From Stercorarius parasiticus (lineage: Eukaryota; Chordata; Aves; Charadriiformes; Stercorariidae), in contig VWZL01001352.1 in the NCBI GenBank assembly GCA_013396915.1, positions 211,389 to 275,388 on the forward strand: 64,000 bases of DNA, in the 5' to 3' direction. Made by a program: the position numbers and the translations under genes. Shown piece by piece: positions 34,732 through 47,234 of this stretch. Position 1 is the stretch's first letter. Every line of letters starts with the position of its first letter. The notes under the pieces are model-generated. The model was not told the origin of the DNA, ran no database searches, and saw nothing but the letters and a program-made list of their open reading frames with translations.

Positions 34732-36536
34732 ATTGCTCTTGGTTGTTATCAAAAGGTATATTATCTCAGCTGATGTCTTATGACATGTTTGTAAATAGTT
34801 TCTTTCTAGTGATAAAACAACTACGTTATGTGGAAATAACACAGTAATTTTAAAATCCTTTGATAGGTGATACCAGGATAGCACAAGACATATGTGCAAA
34901 GTTTAAGAAAACATTCAGTTGCCCTACGTTTGCTTTAATAGCTTGGTTCTTGAGAACAGTTAAAACCACTAATTATTCCTCCAATCTGAACCATCAAAAA
35001 CAAACAAAAGACTTTAAAGAGGCATTCAAGGTGTGATTAGAATAATCTGATCTCAACAACAAAGTCATAAGCAATTAAAAATATAGCAACTACGGCAAAT
35101 AGAGGTAGATGTGCAATTCAGTTCATACTGTGTAAACAACCACAGGATGTCTTCTAGGTCCACAGGAAACCATTAAAATGCTAGCAATGCCAATGAGACA
35201 ATGAAGTAAACTGCAGCACAAGAAGTAGAGACAGAGGAACTTAGTCATATTAATGTAAGCACTAAAAAAGGTAATAAAATAGCTAGTGCTGTGCCATTAA
35301 AAAATAAAACTCCCTTTTGCTAATAACATAAATAAACTAAACAAGAGAAATGGCTGTTTTCCTACCTTTGAAATAGCCATTTGAAATGTAACTGGGCAAT
35401 CCTAAAAATCATGGTCATGAAAATTTATTATAAGAACATCCAAGTAAATGTATTAAGCAAAAATTGAACTATTTCCCTTTCCCTAGATGCATATAAGTGC
35501 TATCACCCCCAAGGTATCATTACACTAGTTCTACAAAGGCTTAAATATTCATTTACTGCTATGTACTCTATTAAATCACTCTCTCTTTTGGTCACTTTCC
35601 AGAAGCAGTTTTAAATTAAAAACACACCTCTAATTTGTTTTCTTTCCCTTTTGTAATATTAGTATACCACTAACATTACACTTTTCTTTTTTTAAAGGCA
35701 TTTTCTGTAGTATGTCATTATTTATTCATTTTAAACATTTGTAAATTACAGATTTCATGATCCAAGTGTTTAAAAAATTGTGGGAAAAAATTGTTTTGGG
35801 GTACTAATTACTAATATTTTTAGCTACTGATACAGGGGAAAATAATCATCCCCTTGTATAATGTGCCTTCCTTCTAATAATAGAAATATCTATTATCTTT
35901 TCTCTGTTCTTTGTAATTAAGAAATTTGGCTTTGTAATTTGATATTGTTCATATGTAATTCACAGGGTTTATTTGATTCCTAATGTATTCAAACACCTTA
36001 TTATCCTTATTTCTATTAGACCGTCCCTCATCTCCTTCCAAGAAGAAAGGCTGCCATAATAATATTTATTTTAATTCATATTGTTGCTGTCTCATTTTTA
36101 ATTTGTTAAATAATTATAGTTTAATAATTATTCAATTATACTTCAATATATATCTAATAGTTTAAAACCAGAAGCTGTGGGAAATAAGTGTCTTCCTGAA
36201 CTGACCCCTGGAGACCAGGAGAGACACACTAAGGCAATGGAAAAATCACCAGAAATTTATATATGGGACACTGGATCACAACCTAGCCTCTATTAATTGA
36301 GAGAGAAGTTGAGATGATTGGCTCCAAGCAGATCTAGACATCTGAAAGTAGCTGTCTTGGTTTCAGATTTAATCTCGTCTTTATAATCAGGTAACTGAAG
36401 ACAATTTCATAACTGTTTATACATGCAGAAATGAATTATTTTGAGCAGGAACCATTTACTGTTCATTTGTAATAACAGTGTTTGCTTGAACACTTCAACA
36501 TCTCTGTTCCTGTCTTCATAGAACATCTCCTAAAGA
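34732..36536. other. AT-rich DNA, nothing recognised
   Basis: No gene or transposon signature. TAATTATT-rich at 36060-36165. Confidence 0.55.
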
Positions 36537-36584
36537 TTATGTACACACAAACACAATCCTAAGATTGTGTTTGTGTGTACATAA
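36537..36584. repeat. Perfect 22-bp inverted repeat, 4-nt loop
   Basis: Arms 36537-36558 (TTATGTACACACAAACACAA then TC) and 36563-36584 are exact reverse complements around CTAA. The stem contains AC/GT alternation, so purine-pyrimidine alternation could favour cruciform or Z-DNA structure. If transcribed it would form a tight hairpin shorter than a normal microRNA precursor. No promoter or host transcript is visible. Confidence 0.95.
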
Positions 36585-36794
36585 AAAAATATACACAGAA
36601 CTGTATAAATACAGGTGCATATCTTATATACACTTAGAAGTCTTAAAAGCTAAATTCCTTGTCAAAGACCGATTTTTTTCTTGGGGGAAAAAAAAAGAAA
36701 AAAGTAATTAGCTAGATACTGGAATTAGATATGCTGAAAATGGTGAAACGGAATACGTTATCCATTCTGAAATGGATAATTGGTAGAATCACAT

Positions 36795-37125
36795 CAGTAC
36801 AGAATCATTGAGATGGAAAGGGTCCTCTGGAGATCATCTAGTTCAACTTCCCTGCTCAGAGAAGGGCCATCTAGAACAGGTTGGTCAGGGCCATGCTACA
36901 TCTTCCTTACTCACACCTACCAGGTATTTATACACATTGACAATATCCCCCCGAGCCTTCTCTGCTCCAAGTTGAAGAGCCTCAGCTGTTTTAGACTTTC
37001 CTTTTATGACAAATGCTCCAATTCCTTAATCATCCTCATGGTCCTTCATTTAACTTGTTCAAGCATGTCTACATACCATTTGTACTGGCCAGTCCAGACA
37101 TGGACCTGGCACTCCAGATGTTGCC
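36795..37125 (-). mobile_element. CR1 LINE 3' fragment with internal deletion
   Basis: Minus-strand CR1: GAGATCATCTAGTTCAAC, GGTCAGGGCCATGCTACATC, then a jump to CACCTACCAGGTATTTATAC, TCTGCTCCAAGTTGAAGAGC, CAAATGCTCCAATTCCTTAA and CCAGACATGGACC near 37094-37106. The expected segment between the 3' UTR and the ORF2 tail is missing, an internal deletion near 36900. The 5' end meets the GC-rich block at about 37128. Confidence 0.85.
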
Positions 37126-37127
37126 TC

Positions 37128-37770
37128 CTTTCTGACTCTTTCCTGGGTGAGGGATATGTGTGCATGTGTGTTTCAACTGGAGCCAAACCATGGCTTGAAA
37201 GGCTATGTTTCCTTGGTACCAGTGGTTGGAGCAAGTGTGGGTGTGAAAGTGCATGTGATTGTCAGTGAAGATAAAGCTGGAGCAGCCAGTGAACAGGGCG
37301 TGGAGTGGCCTGGGAGCAGGGTGAAGTGGGTAAGAGCACTGAGGGGTTGGCTGCCCTGACTCAGGAAGTCCTGGCCATCTGCATATGCATGTATGTGACA
37401 GTCTGTACCAGCAACTGGAGTGGAGATGCAGTCTTGGGGGCTCATATGTCCAGGTGCCAGCAAGCTGGGAGACTGGTATCCAAGGGTCAGTAGTGCTCCC
37501 ACTGAGAATCTGAGCCCGGTTGCTGGAGGGATCTACATCGTACATATGTATCACTAGTGGACCTCCATCCTGTTCAGCGAGAGAGGGGAACGGGATGAGT
37601 CTGCTGGCTCGGCCTGTGTTTGTGTGGCTGCTCTGCATGTGTGCCTGGGATCTGTGTGGCTGGCCATGTAGATATGTATTTATGTATATATGTTGTGTAT
37701 ATGTGCACCCTGCACGTACATGCTGGGAATACATTTTCAGGCTCACTACTGTCTAGACCTGGGGATATGA
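37128..37770. other. GC-rich, TG-rich block of unknown origin
   Basis: About 640 bp whose base composition contrasts sharply with its flanks. It is rich in GTGTGT/ATGTGTG and CTGGGAG motifs, with TATGTATTTATGTATATATG-like steps at 37672-37700. Long open frames overlap on both strands: 225 codons on minus at 37069-37746, and 162 codons on plus at 36780-37268. The minus frame is rich in His, Thr, Ser and Cys and begins inside the CR1, so it is probably a stop-poor chance frame and not a gene. An LTR or other insertion is likely, but I see no TG...CA ends or target-site duplication. Confidence 0.45.
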
Positions 37771-40270
37771 AGTGACAGCAGCCTTGCCTTCCTTGGACTG
37801 TTGAATCTGGCTTGAAGCATCATCCTCTAATAAGTCTAAGCACAGAAACATCCTTGATCAAACATCCCTGAGTGATGAGTTATGACATTGACCAATTTTA
37901 AAATACTGTATCAACTGTCCCAAGTATATACTGCAAGCTATTAAACCCTAAATCTTAGAAGATTAACTTCATAATTGCCCTTTGTCTGTGATTTTTACTT
38001 TTTACTTTCACTTGAAGACAAAAAGTTTCCAGTGAATTAATTTATTATTATTCATAAGTGTATCTGCTTACAGAATCTCTCTACCTATATAACTTCTGAT
38101 CCTACAATAGTAGATACCAGCCACCAATTTCTTTGTACTGATAAAGTAAAACTTCATTTTGTAATCTTTAACCTAACAATTCCAAAATTTCTTAAGATCA
38201 CAGTAATTTTGAAAATAAGTAATATTTTAAACAATGTTATAAAATAATTAATATAATTGGTACTTGCCTTATAACACTTTAAGTGACACATCAAACTTCA
38301 GATATTCCAAAATCTTTTCTCTTACCAAACTTCTGTTTGAAACAGAAATATGTATTAGAATGACTAGGAAGTTCGTATCATTTGAAAGTTATAAAGCTCT
38401 TCCTTCATATAGAGAACATCTAAAGATACAAACTTTAAGAGACAGAGTATGGCCTTAGGAGAAAAGGTTAAGACAGTATATTAAATTCTTCTCCAAAGAG
38501 AAATATAAAGAAGTTTCCCTTAAAAATATTATTGGAAGATATATACTTCACATTCTGATGCAAATGTAGATATATAGGAAAACTATATGTTTCTCAGGAA
38601 ATCAAAGGATTTCTCCTCTAATACTCAGATTTTTCATGTCTCTTATACTGCTTATCACTGTTCATTAGAGAAATATTGCAATGAATATTCCCAGTGAAGC
38701 TAGGATTTTTAGCTGATAAAGTAGGTCTTTCTTTGGCCACTTTCCCCCTGTTTTCCCTCAAAGTGACATTGGAATAATGGGTATTCTAACCTTCATTGCA
38801 GTCCATTCACCCCCCAGCTATAAGAAAATTATATAGAAAAATATAACTTTGACCATTCAAAGTTTGTATTAATACACTGTTCAGTGCAAGAGAAAATAGA
38901 CACTTTTTGTTTAAACCACCTTAAAAGACCACCTAATAAGAGGGAGAAAAAGGGCTCTTCCTTCTAGACCCATATAAACATCGCATCAAATTCAGAAATC
39001 TTTTTGTCAGTTGCCAAACCTAAGTACTTGAGGTCTCAAAGGCATAGACTAGGCTTCAAATTTCCATGTAGGTCCATAATAAAATGTGTAGACTTATTAT
39101 AACATAATATCATTTAAAGATTTATGAGTATTTAGGATTCATTTTTGTCCTGCCCTAAGATCTTTTTCTTCAAAATAAGATATTCAGATACATAATCTTA
39201 TTTCTTCTATACAGTTTAAGTAGAAACTAAAATTCTCATTTCTTCTCTCCCTCAAAATGCCATGACTCATATGTTATCTAGGACATGAAAAATCACCCTG
39301 ATTTTTAGATATTTACTTTAGGCCACATAAAACTTAATGAGTTTCACTGTTGTCTATTCCAAAGACACATGGTGCATTGTGTTCGTTCTCCCCATTTTGC
39401 TAAATGTGCCAATCTTTATGTATCATTTCTTTATTTCTTTACCATTTAATTCTTGTTACCAAACTGCCCTTCTCTGCTCATTTTACCTTTCTAAATCTTT
39501 GTCTTTTAATCTTTTATAGACCTTGAATTTTCACAGCAGATCAGTTTGTAACTATCCGTGATGGGGAAAAAAAAAAAATTAACACATTATAACCATAGAA
39601 TTTTTCAGTATATGTTGTCTTCTTGTAGTCCCCTTTTCGAAATACAATCAAGTAGCCTTAACACTAAATATTTTTTGTTTTTAATGGAAATATTAGTTTT
39701 ATGGTTTTATTCCATTTATCCAGGTCACCTCATAAAGAAATATACTAGGTCACCTCATGTCAAATTAAATCTTAGACAGAAAATGGTTTTAAAATTATTT
39801 TTCCAAATAAGTATGTTAAAAGACTGATGATGCATATTTTTCCAATAACAGCATATCTTGCTGGTTTTCATTGTAGAGAACAAAATTTACACCGTGGAGA
39901 ACAAAACAGATTTTAACCCAATATAATTCTGCATTCTTATTCTTGTGTTTTGTTGAAGAAGAAAAAAGCTTTCCAATAAACTATTATACTTTGAAAAGTG
40001 TTCATGAAACTGCCCATGCATTTTTTTAAGTTGCTCCAGTCTAAAAGTCAGATGTAGATCTTAGTTACTCTTTCAGTGAATGCTATATTGTGTTAGTCAA
40101 TAACAAATTACATTTGTCATCATACTGGTCAGTAAGCAGGTTTTCTTTAGTTCTTCAGAAGTGATTTACATTATTCTCTGGTTTGATTAGCCAAAGCCAG
40201 ATTTGTGTCATCTACTCAATGTGGCCTCAATTTAATTGTTAGTTCTAAGCACATTTTGAAAGCAGAATAT
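37771..40270. other. AT-rich DNA, nothing recognised
   Basis: No CR1, LTR, exon or RNA gene recognised. Open frames up to 89 codons look random. Confidence 0.6.
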
Positions 40271-40411
40271 GAGACAGAAAGAATCCAGAGAAAGAGAAAT
40301 AAAAAGGAAAAGGAGAAAAGTAAAATGAAAAAGCAGAAAAAGAAAAAGGAGAAAAAGAAGCAGGAACAGAAGTAAAAGAAAAGAAAAAAGAAGCAAAAAC
40401 AAGCAAGAAAC
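40271..40411 (+). repeat. Purine-rich (GA/A) tract
   Basis: About 140 bp almost entirely A and G, with only a few scattered C and T, built from AAAAAG, GGAGAAAAG and AAGAAG units. It stops four bases before the LTR at 40416. Long purine tracts can adopt triplex structure. Confidence 0.9.
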
Positions 40412-40415
40412 TTTC

Positions 40416-41005
40416 TGTTGTCGTTTAACTCTGTTAGGCAGCTCAGTCCCACACACCCACTGACTCACTACCCGCCTGGTGGGATGGGGAAGAGAATTGG
40501 CTGGGTAAAAGTGAGAAAACTCATGGGCTGAGATAAAGACAATTTAATAGGTAAAGCAGAAACTGTGCTCTCAAGCAAATCATAATAAGGAATTCACTCA
40601 CTACTTCCCATCAGCTGGCACGTGTTCAGCCATCTGCAGGAAAGCAGGGCTCCATCATGCATAATGGTTACTTTGGGAATAGAAATGTCCTAACTCCAAA
40701 TGTTCCCCCTTGCTCCTTCTTCCCCCAGGTTTTATTACTGGGCATGATATCATATGGTATGGAATATCCCTTTGGTCAGTTGGGGTCAGCTGTCCCGGCT
40801 CTGTTCCCTCCCAACTTCTTGTGCACTCCCAGCCTACTCATTGGCACATCAGTGTGAGAAGCAGAAAAGTCCTTGATGGGACTCTGTTCAGCAATAGCTA
40901 AAACATCTCGGTGTTATCAACGCTCTTTTGGTGACAAATCCAAAACATAGCACCATGCAATCTACTATGAAGAAAACTAACTCGATCCCAGCCAAAACCA
41001 GTACA
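40416..41005 (-). mobile_element. Solo LTR, same family as 2326-3202 and 51974-52825
   Basis: Begins TGTTGTCG and ends AACCAGTACA. It aligns along its whole length with the reverse complement of the LTR at 51974-52825: shared GGCAGCT, AAAACTC then TGGGCTG, GATAAAGACAATTTAATAG, ACTACTTCCCATCAG, GGAAAGCAGGGCTCC and CCCAACT. On the minus strand a weak TATA equivalent (TAATAAAA) is at 40730-40737. Flanking 5-mers CTTTC and CTTAA match only 3 of 5, so the duplication is eroded or the ends are off by a base or two. No internal retroviral genes adjoin. It is roughly 590 bp and not coding. Confidence 0.88.
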
Positions 41006-44000
41006 CTTAAACAAAAAAAAAAACAACCCAACCTTTTTAGGAATCTAATTTTTTTCTACTTACTTTTTTTCAAACTTGAAAATTCATAAGGCAATTATTT
41101 ATCTTTTTTTAAGAATCTAAAAAGTATAACCTAGCCACAATAGAAATATCTTAAACACAAAATGTAACTCAGAAATTAAATAGTATTTTCTTCTTCAGCA
41201 GTTAGCATACACACAACAAAACAGCATGAGTTTCATAGATCAATAAGGTGAAAGTCAATACCATGGAGAATCTTTTTGAGAACCATTGTTTAGCTATATT
41301 GTTTTTGTATCATGCCATGCATGCTGTTTACTATGTGATGCCATTCTGAATAAATTATTTTGAAGCAAGTCCAAATGGCATGTCATACATCCAAACTGTA
41401 CAAAAATACATTTTAAACTCAAAATATCTGTACTTTATGAATCTATAGTGGAGATAAATTAAATTAATTTCTTCCAAGAAAAGATAGCTATACTTGGCCT
41501 TATCTGTGAATTGACTAGTCTCCCAACAACCAACTTACGAGAGAGCCAAAAGCCAGGACTTTCTGCTCCAGATCCTTTTTCAGATGAGAAGAGGTGACAT
41601 TTATTTCACTGACACATGGTCCATGTTGCGAATTTGGTGTTTAAAATCAGACTAAGACCAAGACAGCAATCTTGTCTGTGTGTTTGCCATGACTGGTTAA
41701 CCTTACTTACATCCAAAAAGAATAAATTACTTCTGTATTAGTCTGAGGTTCCCTGTGTGTCTAATTGCACAGGAATTCTCAGCATGTGTCCTGGGAGATT
41801 AGTATTGATCTATGTTCAGGGAAAGAGAATTAAAGTCCCCTCAAAGACCTTACAAGTTTCCATGTATCACAACTAATTTCAGCATTTATGTTGAAGGTGC
41901 CTAGCTCTAACATTCAACTAGAAAATGGGAAGTTCTTAGTGTTAAAGGATGCTAAACATATGCATTTCTCAAGAATATGACAACAACTAGTACAGAATAT
42001 TTTAGACAAGCATAGTCTCCACCTATCTGGAAGGAGAGATGAAAACATCTCTGAGAGCAGGAATTAAAGATCCATGTTTTCCAACTCAGCTAAATACCTC
42101 AAATACAAGATTCTGTGTTGTCTTCTTTACTACCCATCAATGACTTTTGTATGCTTAGTTGCAAATAAAAAGTCTGGGGTTTTTTAACCAAGGATTGGAT
42201 GTCTTTATAGTCATAACACACTCCTGGGATGCAAAGCATCTTCTTTCTCACTTAGACTGAATGAAGCATAGAACCAAGGACTTTCCACGTGCTGTACTCC
42301 ATTCAGTTCTCCACAGACTCATTAAAAGAGATCAGTATTTAACTTACCAGACTGGATCAACTATGTACTTTGTAAAAAAACCTTAGACATCTGTGTTAAA
42401 AGTAGCTGTCTCTCTGCATACATTCAAAGACATTAAAATTCCTTCATTGTTATCATAGGGTAATCATATAAATTACAACGACACACATATCTGAGTGAAG
42501 TACTTAATATTTTGGTGAGATAGCACCTGAGCTAGTCATCTAACTTAATCCTAATGGATACTATCTGAGCTCCAAAAGCTTATAAACTGAAAATATACAC
42601 ACTTATGTCCATCCACTAAGGTCTGGTTAACTCGCTGTCATTTTTATTTGAGAGTTGCGACTTACAGAAAGTTAAAAAAAAAGGCCTGCCTGTATCCTGA
42701 GATCATCTTTGACATCTTGTTCTCATCTTCACTTGCAAGACCTACTTATTTACAAGCTCTGCAGTATAAAGTTTAGTAGATAGAAGTTACCTTTTCTTAA
42801 CACTTGTTTGTTGGTACTCACAAATTCAGAAAAGGCAGTATCACCTTGACTGTTGCCTGACTAAAACCACTTTTCCAAATCACAAAAGTTCCTATTGTAG
42901 ATACCTTTTGCTCGTACATCCACATAGCAAAGTTTTCTGTACATATTTTGAATTTCAAATGCAATTACATTGCAACATGAGACAATATAACAACACGCTC
43001 TCTGGGTACTGAGCTCCCACATTCCAAGGACCTGTAAACTAGGCTTCAGCAGAAAAAGTGATGCTACTGAAATAAATGGACACATGTACACTAGCTGCTT
43101 GGAATATGTAAACTTAATTTAACATCTGAAACAATTCTGCTGTTTTATCTCTCTTCATCACTAACAGTAACCAACAGGGGGTAGAGCAGTTTGCTACTTA
43201 ATGGGTTATAAATGATCTAATTAAGTGTCTCCTTGCAATTGTCTTCACACTTCATTAGTGAGGTGGTTTTTTATTAAGCTAGGAAATTTATTGTCATTCT
43301 AATAATTCATTCAATTTTAGTTAAATTTATAAAGGTTTTGATGGTATTATTTGAATGAGGATTTGAAAAACTAGTTAAAAATACTCTTGCTAAATTGTTT
43401 ATTCTTCAGTAACACATATTCTATTTTTTCTTGAATGTATTGAATAAAATGTGGAGGATGTGCATATAGTATGTGTTTTACAGATTATTTCACTGTATAT
43501 ATATCTTGTATTCCACCAGATTCCTTTGACCTTCTAAGTTTGGAATATGAAGAAAATTGCATTTCCTATAAAATACTTGCATCACCTTAATAAATCAAAT
43601 GACCAGCAATGGACCAGCAAGTCCATCATAGGCCCGAGTGGACACAAGGAAATTATATGCTCAGTGGAATTTGGATTATTATAGCGTCAACATTTTGTTT
43701 TAATTCTTCACTGCATTTATGTTTTAAGACAGACATTGGAGGAGCAGCTTAAAAGATTGGTTGTGAATAATCAAGTAAACAGCCTTCTGAAAGAGCTACA
43801 AAGAGAAGGTATTATACAATGACTGCCAGTTCCTGTAGATCAGGAGTTAGGTCAGGAAGGCAGAAGCAGCACAGCAATTAAACTGTATATCCTCCAATTC
43901 AAAGGCTTGCTATTTACAGATTCCGTTTCAAAGATCTACTTTGATTTTGAGTGTCTGTTTTGTCATGTAGAACTAACAAATGAAGTATGTGGTGTTCAAT

Positions 44001-45149
44001 AAATACTCCATTGAACCATAGACAAGACAAAGCCCATCTCTAAGTTTATCCTTGAATAGTCGGTGTACTGTTTTGCTGAATGTCGTATTGTTGCAAGGTC
44101 AGTTTGCAGATTGCTGTTTGTCTCTAATGAAGGATAAAGATCATAGGCTTGTCTCTCTTTTGCTGTCTTTTGTTAGTATCATAAAAAAATTAAACTTAAA
44201 AGATTTTTTTTTTCTAAAATTGGATTGGAGCTTCAAAACTCAGTTTTAAATCCAACTATAAAGATGCATTTAAAAAAAAAGTTATTTTCATGTAATTATC
44301 AAATTATCACTTTAATATCTTCATGAGCCCACATATATGGTGCACTAATAGACTGCTACAATATTGAAAAACTATCAATTTAATATTTTAAAAGTATTCA
44401 TGACAGACCATTTGAAAGAATTGCCTTACATGAAACCTTCTTGTAGACAACAGGATTTGATGTGATGAGAAATAAATTTAAAAAAAAGTATATATATCAG
44501 ACATGGAAATATATTTAGGAAAGAGAGAAGTGAATTCATGATATCTTAATGGTACAGGTAAAAAATTGTCCAAGAAGGCAAGCCAAGCTCAAAGTGAATT
44601 AGGGATTTAGTAATTATGTGCTAATACACACTCACTAGAACTCAAGCCAAAATTCAACATACAATATTTTGGATTTAGCTATATTCTTTTAGTCACAAAA
44701 CTAGATCTATGTTTACGTCTTTCTCATGTTCCTCTCTCCTCATGTGATTTTGGAGAGTTGTATCAGTTAGTAATTTTTTTCTACTATAAGAGGCCTATTA
44801 TTCCACAAGGTCCCTATGATGAGAGAGCTCAGCTGACAAAAGATTTATCCACAATCTGCCAATCAATATGATACTCTGTGATAGAAGACCAGCAGGGATT
44901 AACCTACTTTAAATTAAGTACTGAAAACGGAGATAGGCATCTCTTTAAACATCTGTATTTAGTCATAGTTCAGTAACCCTAGAACAATTAATCCTGTGTA
45001 CACAGCTGCTTGTACTGTAATGGAAAAATTTTCATTATAAGAAACTCATATTCTTTTAATCTCATCTGAACAGGTAAACACATTTTCCGCCCCTCATATT
45101 TTCCCTGTACCTGCATAAAGGCTCATCTTTCCACAAATAACAGAAGCAT
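41006..45149. other. AT-rich DNA without recognised transposons
   Basis: No exon or RNA gene recognised. One candidate conserved block at 43135-43335 is listed separately. Confidence 0.55.
43135..43335. promoter_or_regulatory. Candidate conserved non-coding block
   Basis: Repeat-free sequence with TGATCTAATTAAGTG, CTAATAATTCATTC and CCAACAGGGGGTAGAGCAG. The last loosely resembles a CTCF core, but it lacks the usual CpG and I do not rely on it. Inference from texture only. Confidence 0.2.
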
Positions 45150-45700
45150 GCAAATTGAAAAGGGCCTCCAGAGGTCACACAGTCCAAAAGACCTACACAA
45201 AGAAGGTCCAGTTACAGTAGGTTGCTCAGAATTGGGGCCAATCAGGTTCTGAATATCCCCAAGGATATCACTGTGAAGCCTGGTCCCAAGTTTGATCACT
45301 CACACAGTGAAAGACCTTTTCCTTATATCAAGACAGAATTTCCTGTGTTTCAACTTTGTCCACTGTGTTTTACCAATATTGTGTGTTGTCCGTTGTGTAC
45401 CTCAGAAAATTCTGACTCTATTTTTTTTGTTTGTTTGTTTGTTTTGCTTTGTTTTAACAATCTGTTATTGGAAGTTGTAGATAGCAGCGAGATCCCCATG
45501 GCAGCCTTCACTTTTCAGGGCTGAACAAACCCAGTCCTCCCAGCCTCTCCTTGAACATCATGGGTGGCAGGCACCTTATGCCTTGATGGCCTTCTGCTAT
45601 ACTCAGTCCAGGTTGTCAGTGTCTTTTTTGTACTGTGGAGCCCAGAATGGACACAGTCATCCACATGCAGTCTTCAGGCACCAAAGTGAAGGGAATAATC
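45150..45700 (-). mobile_element. Old CR1 LINE 3' half
   Basis: Minus-strand CR1: GAAAAGGGCCTCCAGAGGTC, GTAGGTTGCTCAGAATTGGG, AGTTTGATCACTCACACAGTG, then GGGCTGAACAAACCCAGTCC, CCCAGCCTCTCCTTGAACAT, CTTGATGGCCTTCTGCTATA and TGTGGAGCCCAGAATGGACAC. The order matches 3' UTR, ORF2 tail, then the segment next to RT. A GTTT-rich run (45427-45455) sits inside. Many indels and stops; it is old. Confidence 0.88.
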
Positions 45701-47234
45701 ACTTTACTTCATCTGCTAGAAGAGGATTAAAGGATTAAAAAAACTGTTCCAGTGCAATAACTTCCTTAAATTGTGCAGAATTTCTCCTTCAGATCCTGAA
45801 TAAGCACCCCACTTTCTGTTTCTGTCTTCTATTTCTTCTGTGTCACTGAACGGGTGGCCCCTTGTCTGCCTTCTGAGCTAATACAGATAGCTAAACTTGT
45901 GCCACATAAATAAGAACCCCTTAGGGACATCCCAACTCTCCTTTCAGGAAAAACACAGGTACAGAATGCATACAGACTATACATAAACACAGTCTCTTTA
46001 AAGAAATGGGAATTAAAAAGAATGGGAGAGGACAGTGATTTTCTCCCTTTCTTTCTGAATCTACTTTGCAGAAAATCATCAGGTGAAACAATGACATAAT
46101 CAACTGAAAAGTACAGGTTGGTACTAAAACAATTAGTAGCAAAAATACACTATAGAATTTAAGGATAGCCCTAATATTTCACAGTCATCACATAACCACA
46201 TATATCAGTGTAGAGGAAGTACAGGATGAGACCTCTAGCGAGTCCACATAAAGGACGTCTGCCAACCCCATTTTGTATAAATGTACATTTTGGTTTTGCG
46301 GTTGTTCCACCAAATGATTTGAGCTCCCAACAGTATATGTGGTATGCACATGTGGAGAAACCAGTCAGGGTCCAGATGTCCAGAATCAGAAGCGGTAGAA
46401 CAAAGACTTTGCAAATATTGTTCACAGTATAGCCTCAGCTACATCTTTTCTTATGCTTGCCATCAGCAGAACATCTAAACCATCCCCAAATGGTACATAT
46501 ACCAATATCTTTGTCTATTTTTTTAACTTTTAGATAGGAGAACCCATTTCTGAAGAATTCCTGGAAAAATGACTAAATAATATTGAATAACGAATGAGAA
46601 CTATTGGGTGAAATTCACCATTAAACAGAGGAACTGTGTATGCAATTATCTCTACAGATGAGAAGTTCAAAAATAGACATATGCTTCTACAGTGTGTTGG
46701 TCACCTTCACAGCTTGATTTTTCTTTGAGTAAATGTTATCTAATTTTCCTATTTACAGCTTTTCTCCTTCAGTTTTTGTACTCTTCAAATATTTCAAATT
46801 GATATTCTCATTAGCAATTTCCTGTAGCCAGTTTACAGTATGCAGATTTTTTTATTCTTCAGTGTTCTCATTAGTTCTTCCAGACAGTGAATTGGTTTTA
46901 TTTTTCATTTGTAATTTTTTCCAGTTTGTCAAACTATTCTTCATTATAAAGTGTCAGTCTGCTCAGTATTCTAATACCAGAAAGCAAGGAGTATCTGAGT
47001 TTATTTCCCAACATCTTTATTTCTGTAGTTCATTGTTGCTTTGTTTTTTGGTTGCTACAGTACCTTGAGGCTCATATCTGGTTTGCTATTCTCTTCACCC
47101 CTAGTCTTTATTGCCAACAAAATTTCCTCCCTCCCTCAGATGGTCTTTCGGAATTTTTATTCCCCAGATGTACAGCTTACATATTTCCCAAGACTAAATA
47201 TCATTTTATTTCCTGCCAATAATTCTAACCTCCC
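45701..47234. other. AT-rich DNA, possibly including older CR1 remnant at its right end
   Basis: No definite gene. Two open frames (46733-47068 and 47041-47415) are pyrimidine-rich. The second is antisense to a decayed CR1. The CR1 may extend left of 47235, but I cannot align it there. Confidence 0.5.

Noticed and set aside
37069..37746. A 225-codon minus-strand frame as a gene
   Set aside because: It starts in unremarkable sequence, ends inside an antisense CR1, is His/Thr/Ser/Cys-rich from TG repeats, and shows no domain. A stop-poor GC-rich block explains it.
40271..40411. Retroviral polypurine tract next to the LTR
   Set aside because: A polypurine primer lies just 5' of the 3' LTR and is 10-20 bases. 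Here the tract is about 140 bp and lies beyond the 3' end of a minus-strand LTR.
40216..40468. Phe/Leu-rich frames resembling membrane proteins
   Set aside because: They are the antisense of the purine tract.
43190..43215. CTCF site
   Set aside because: CAACAGGGGGTAGAG resembles part of the core, but key positions differ and there is no supporting context.
46595..46650. MITE-like GGGTGAAATTCACC start
   Set aside because: Only a short palindrome is visible. No second end could be identified.
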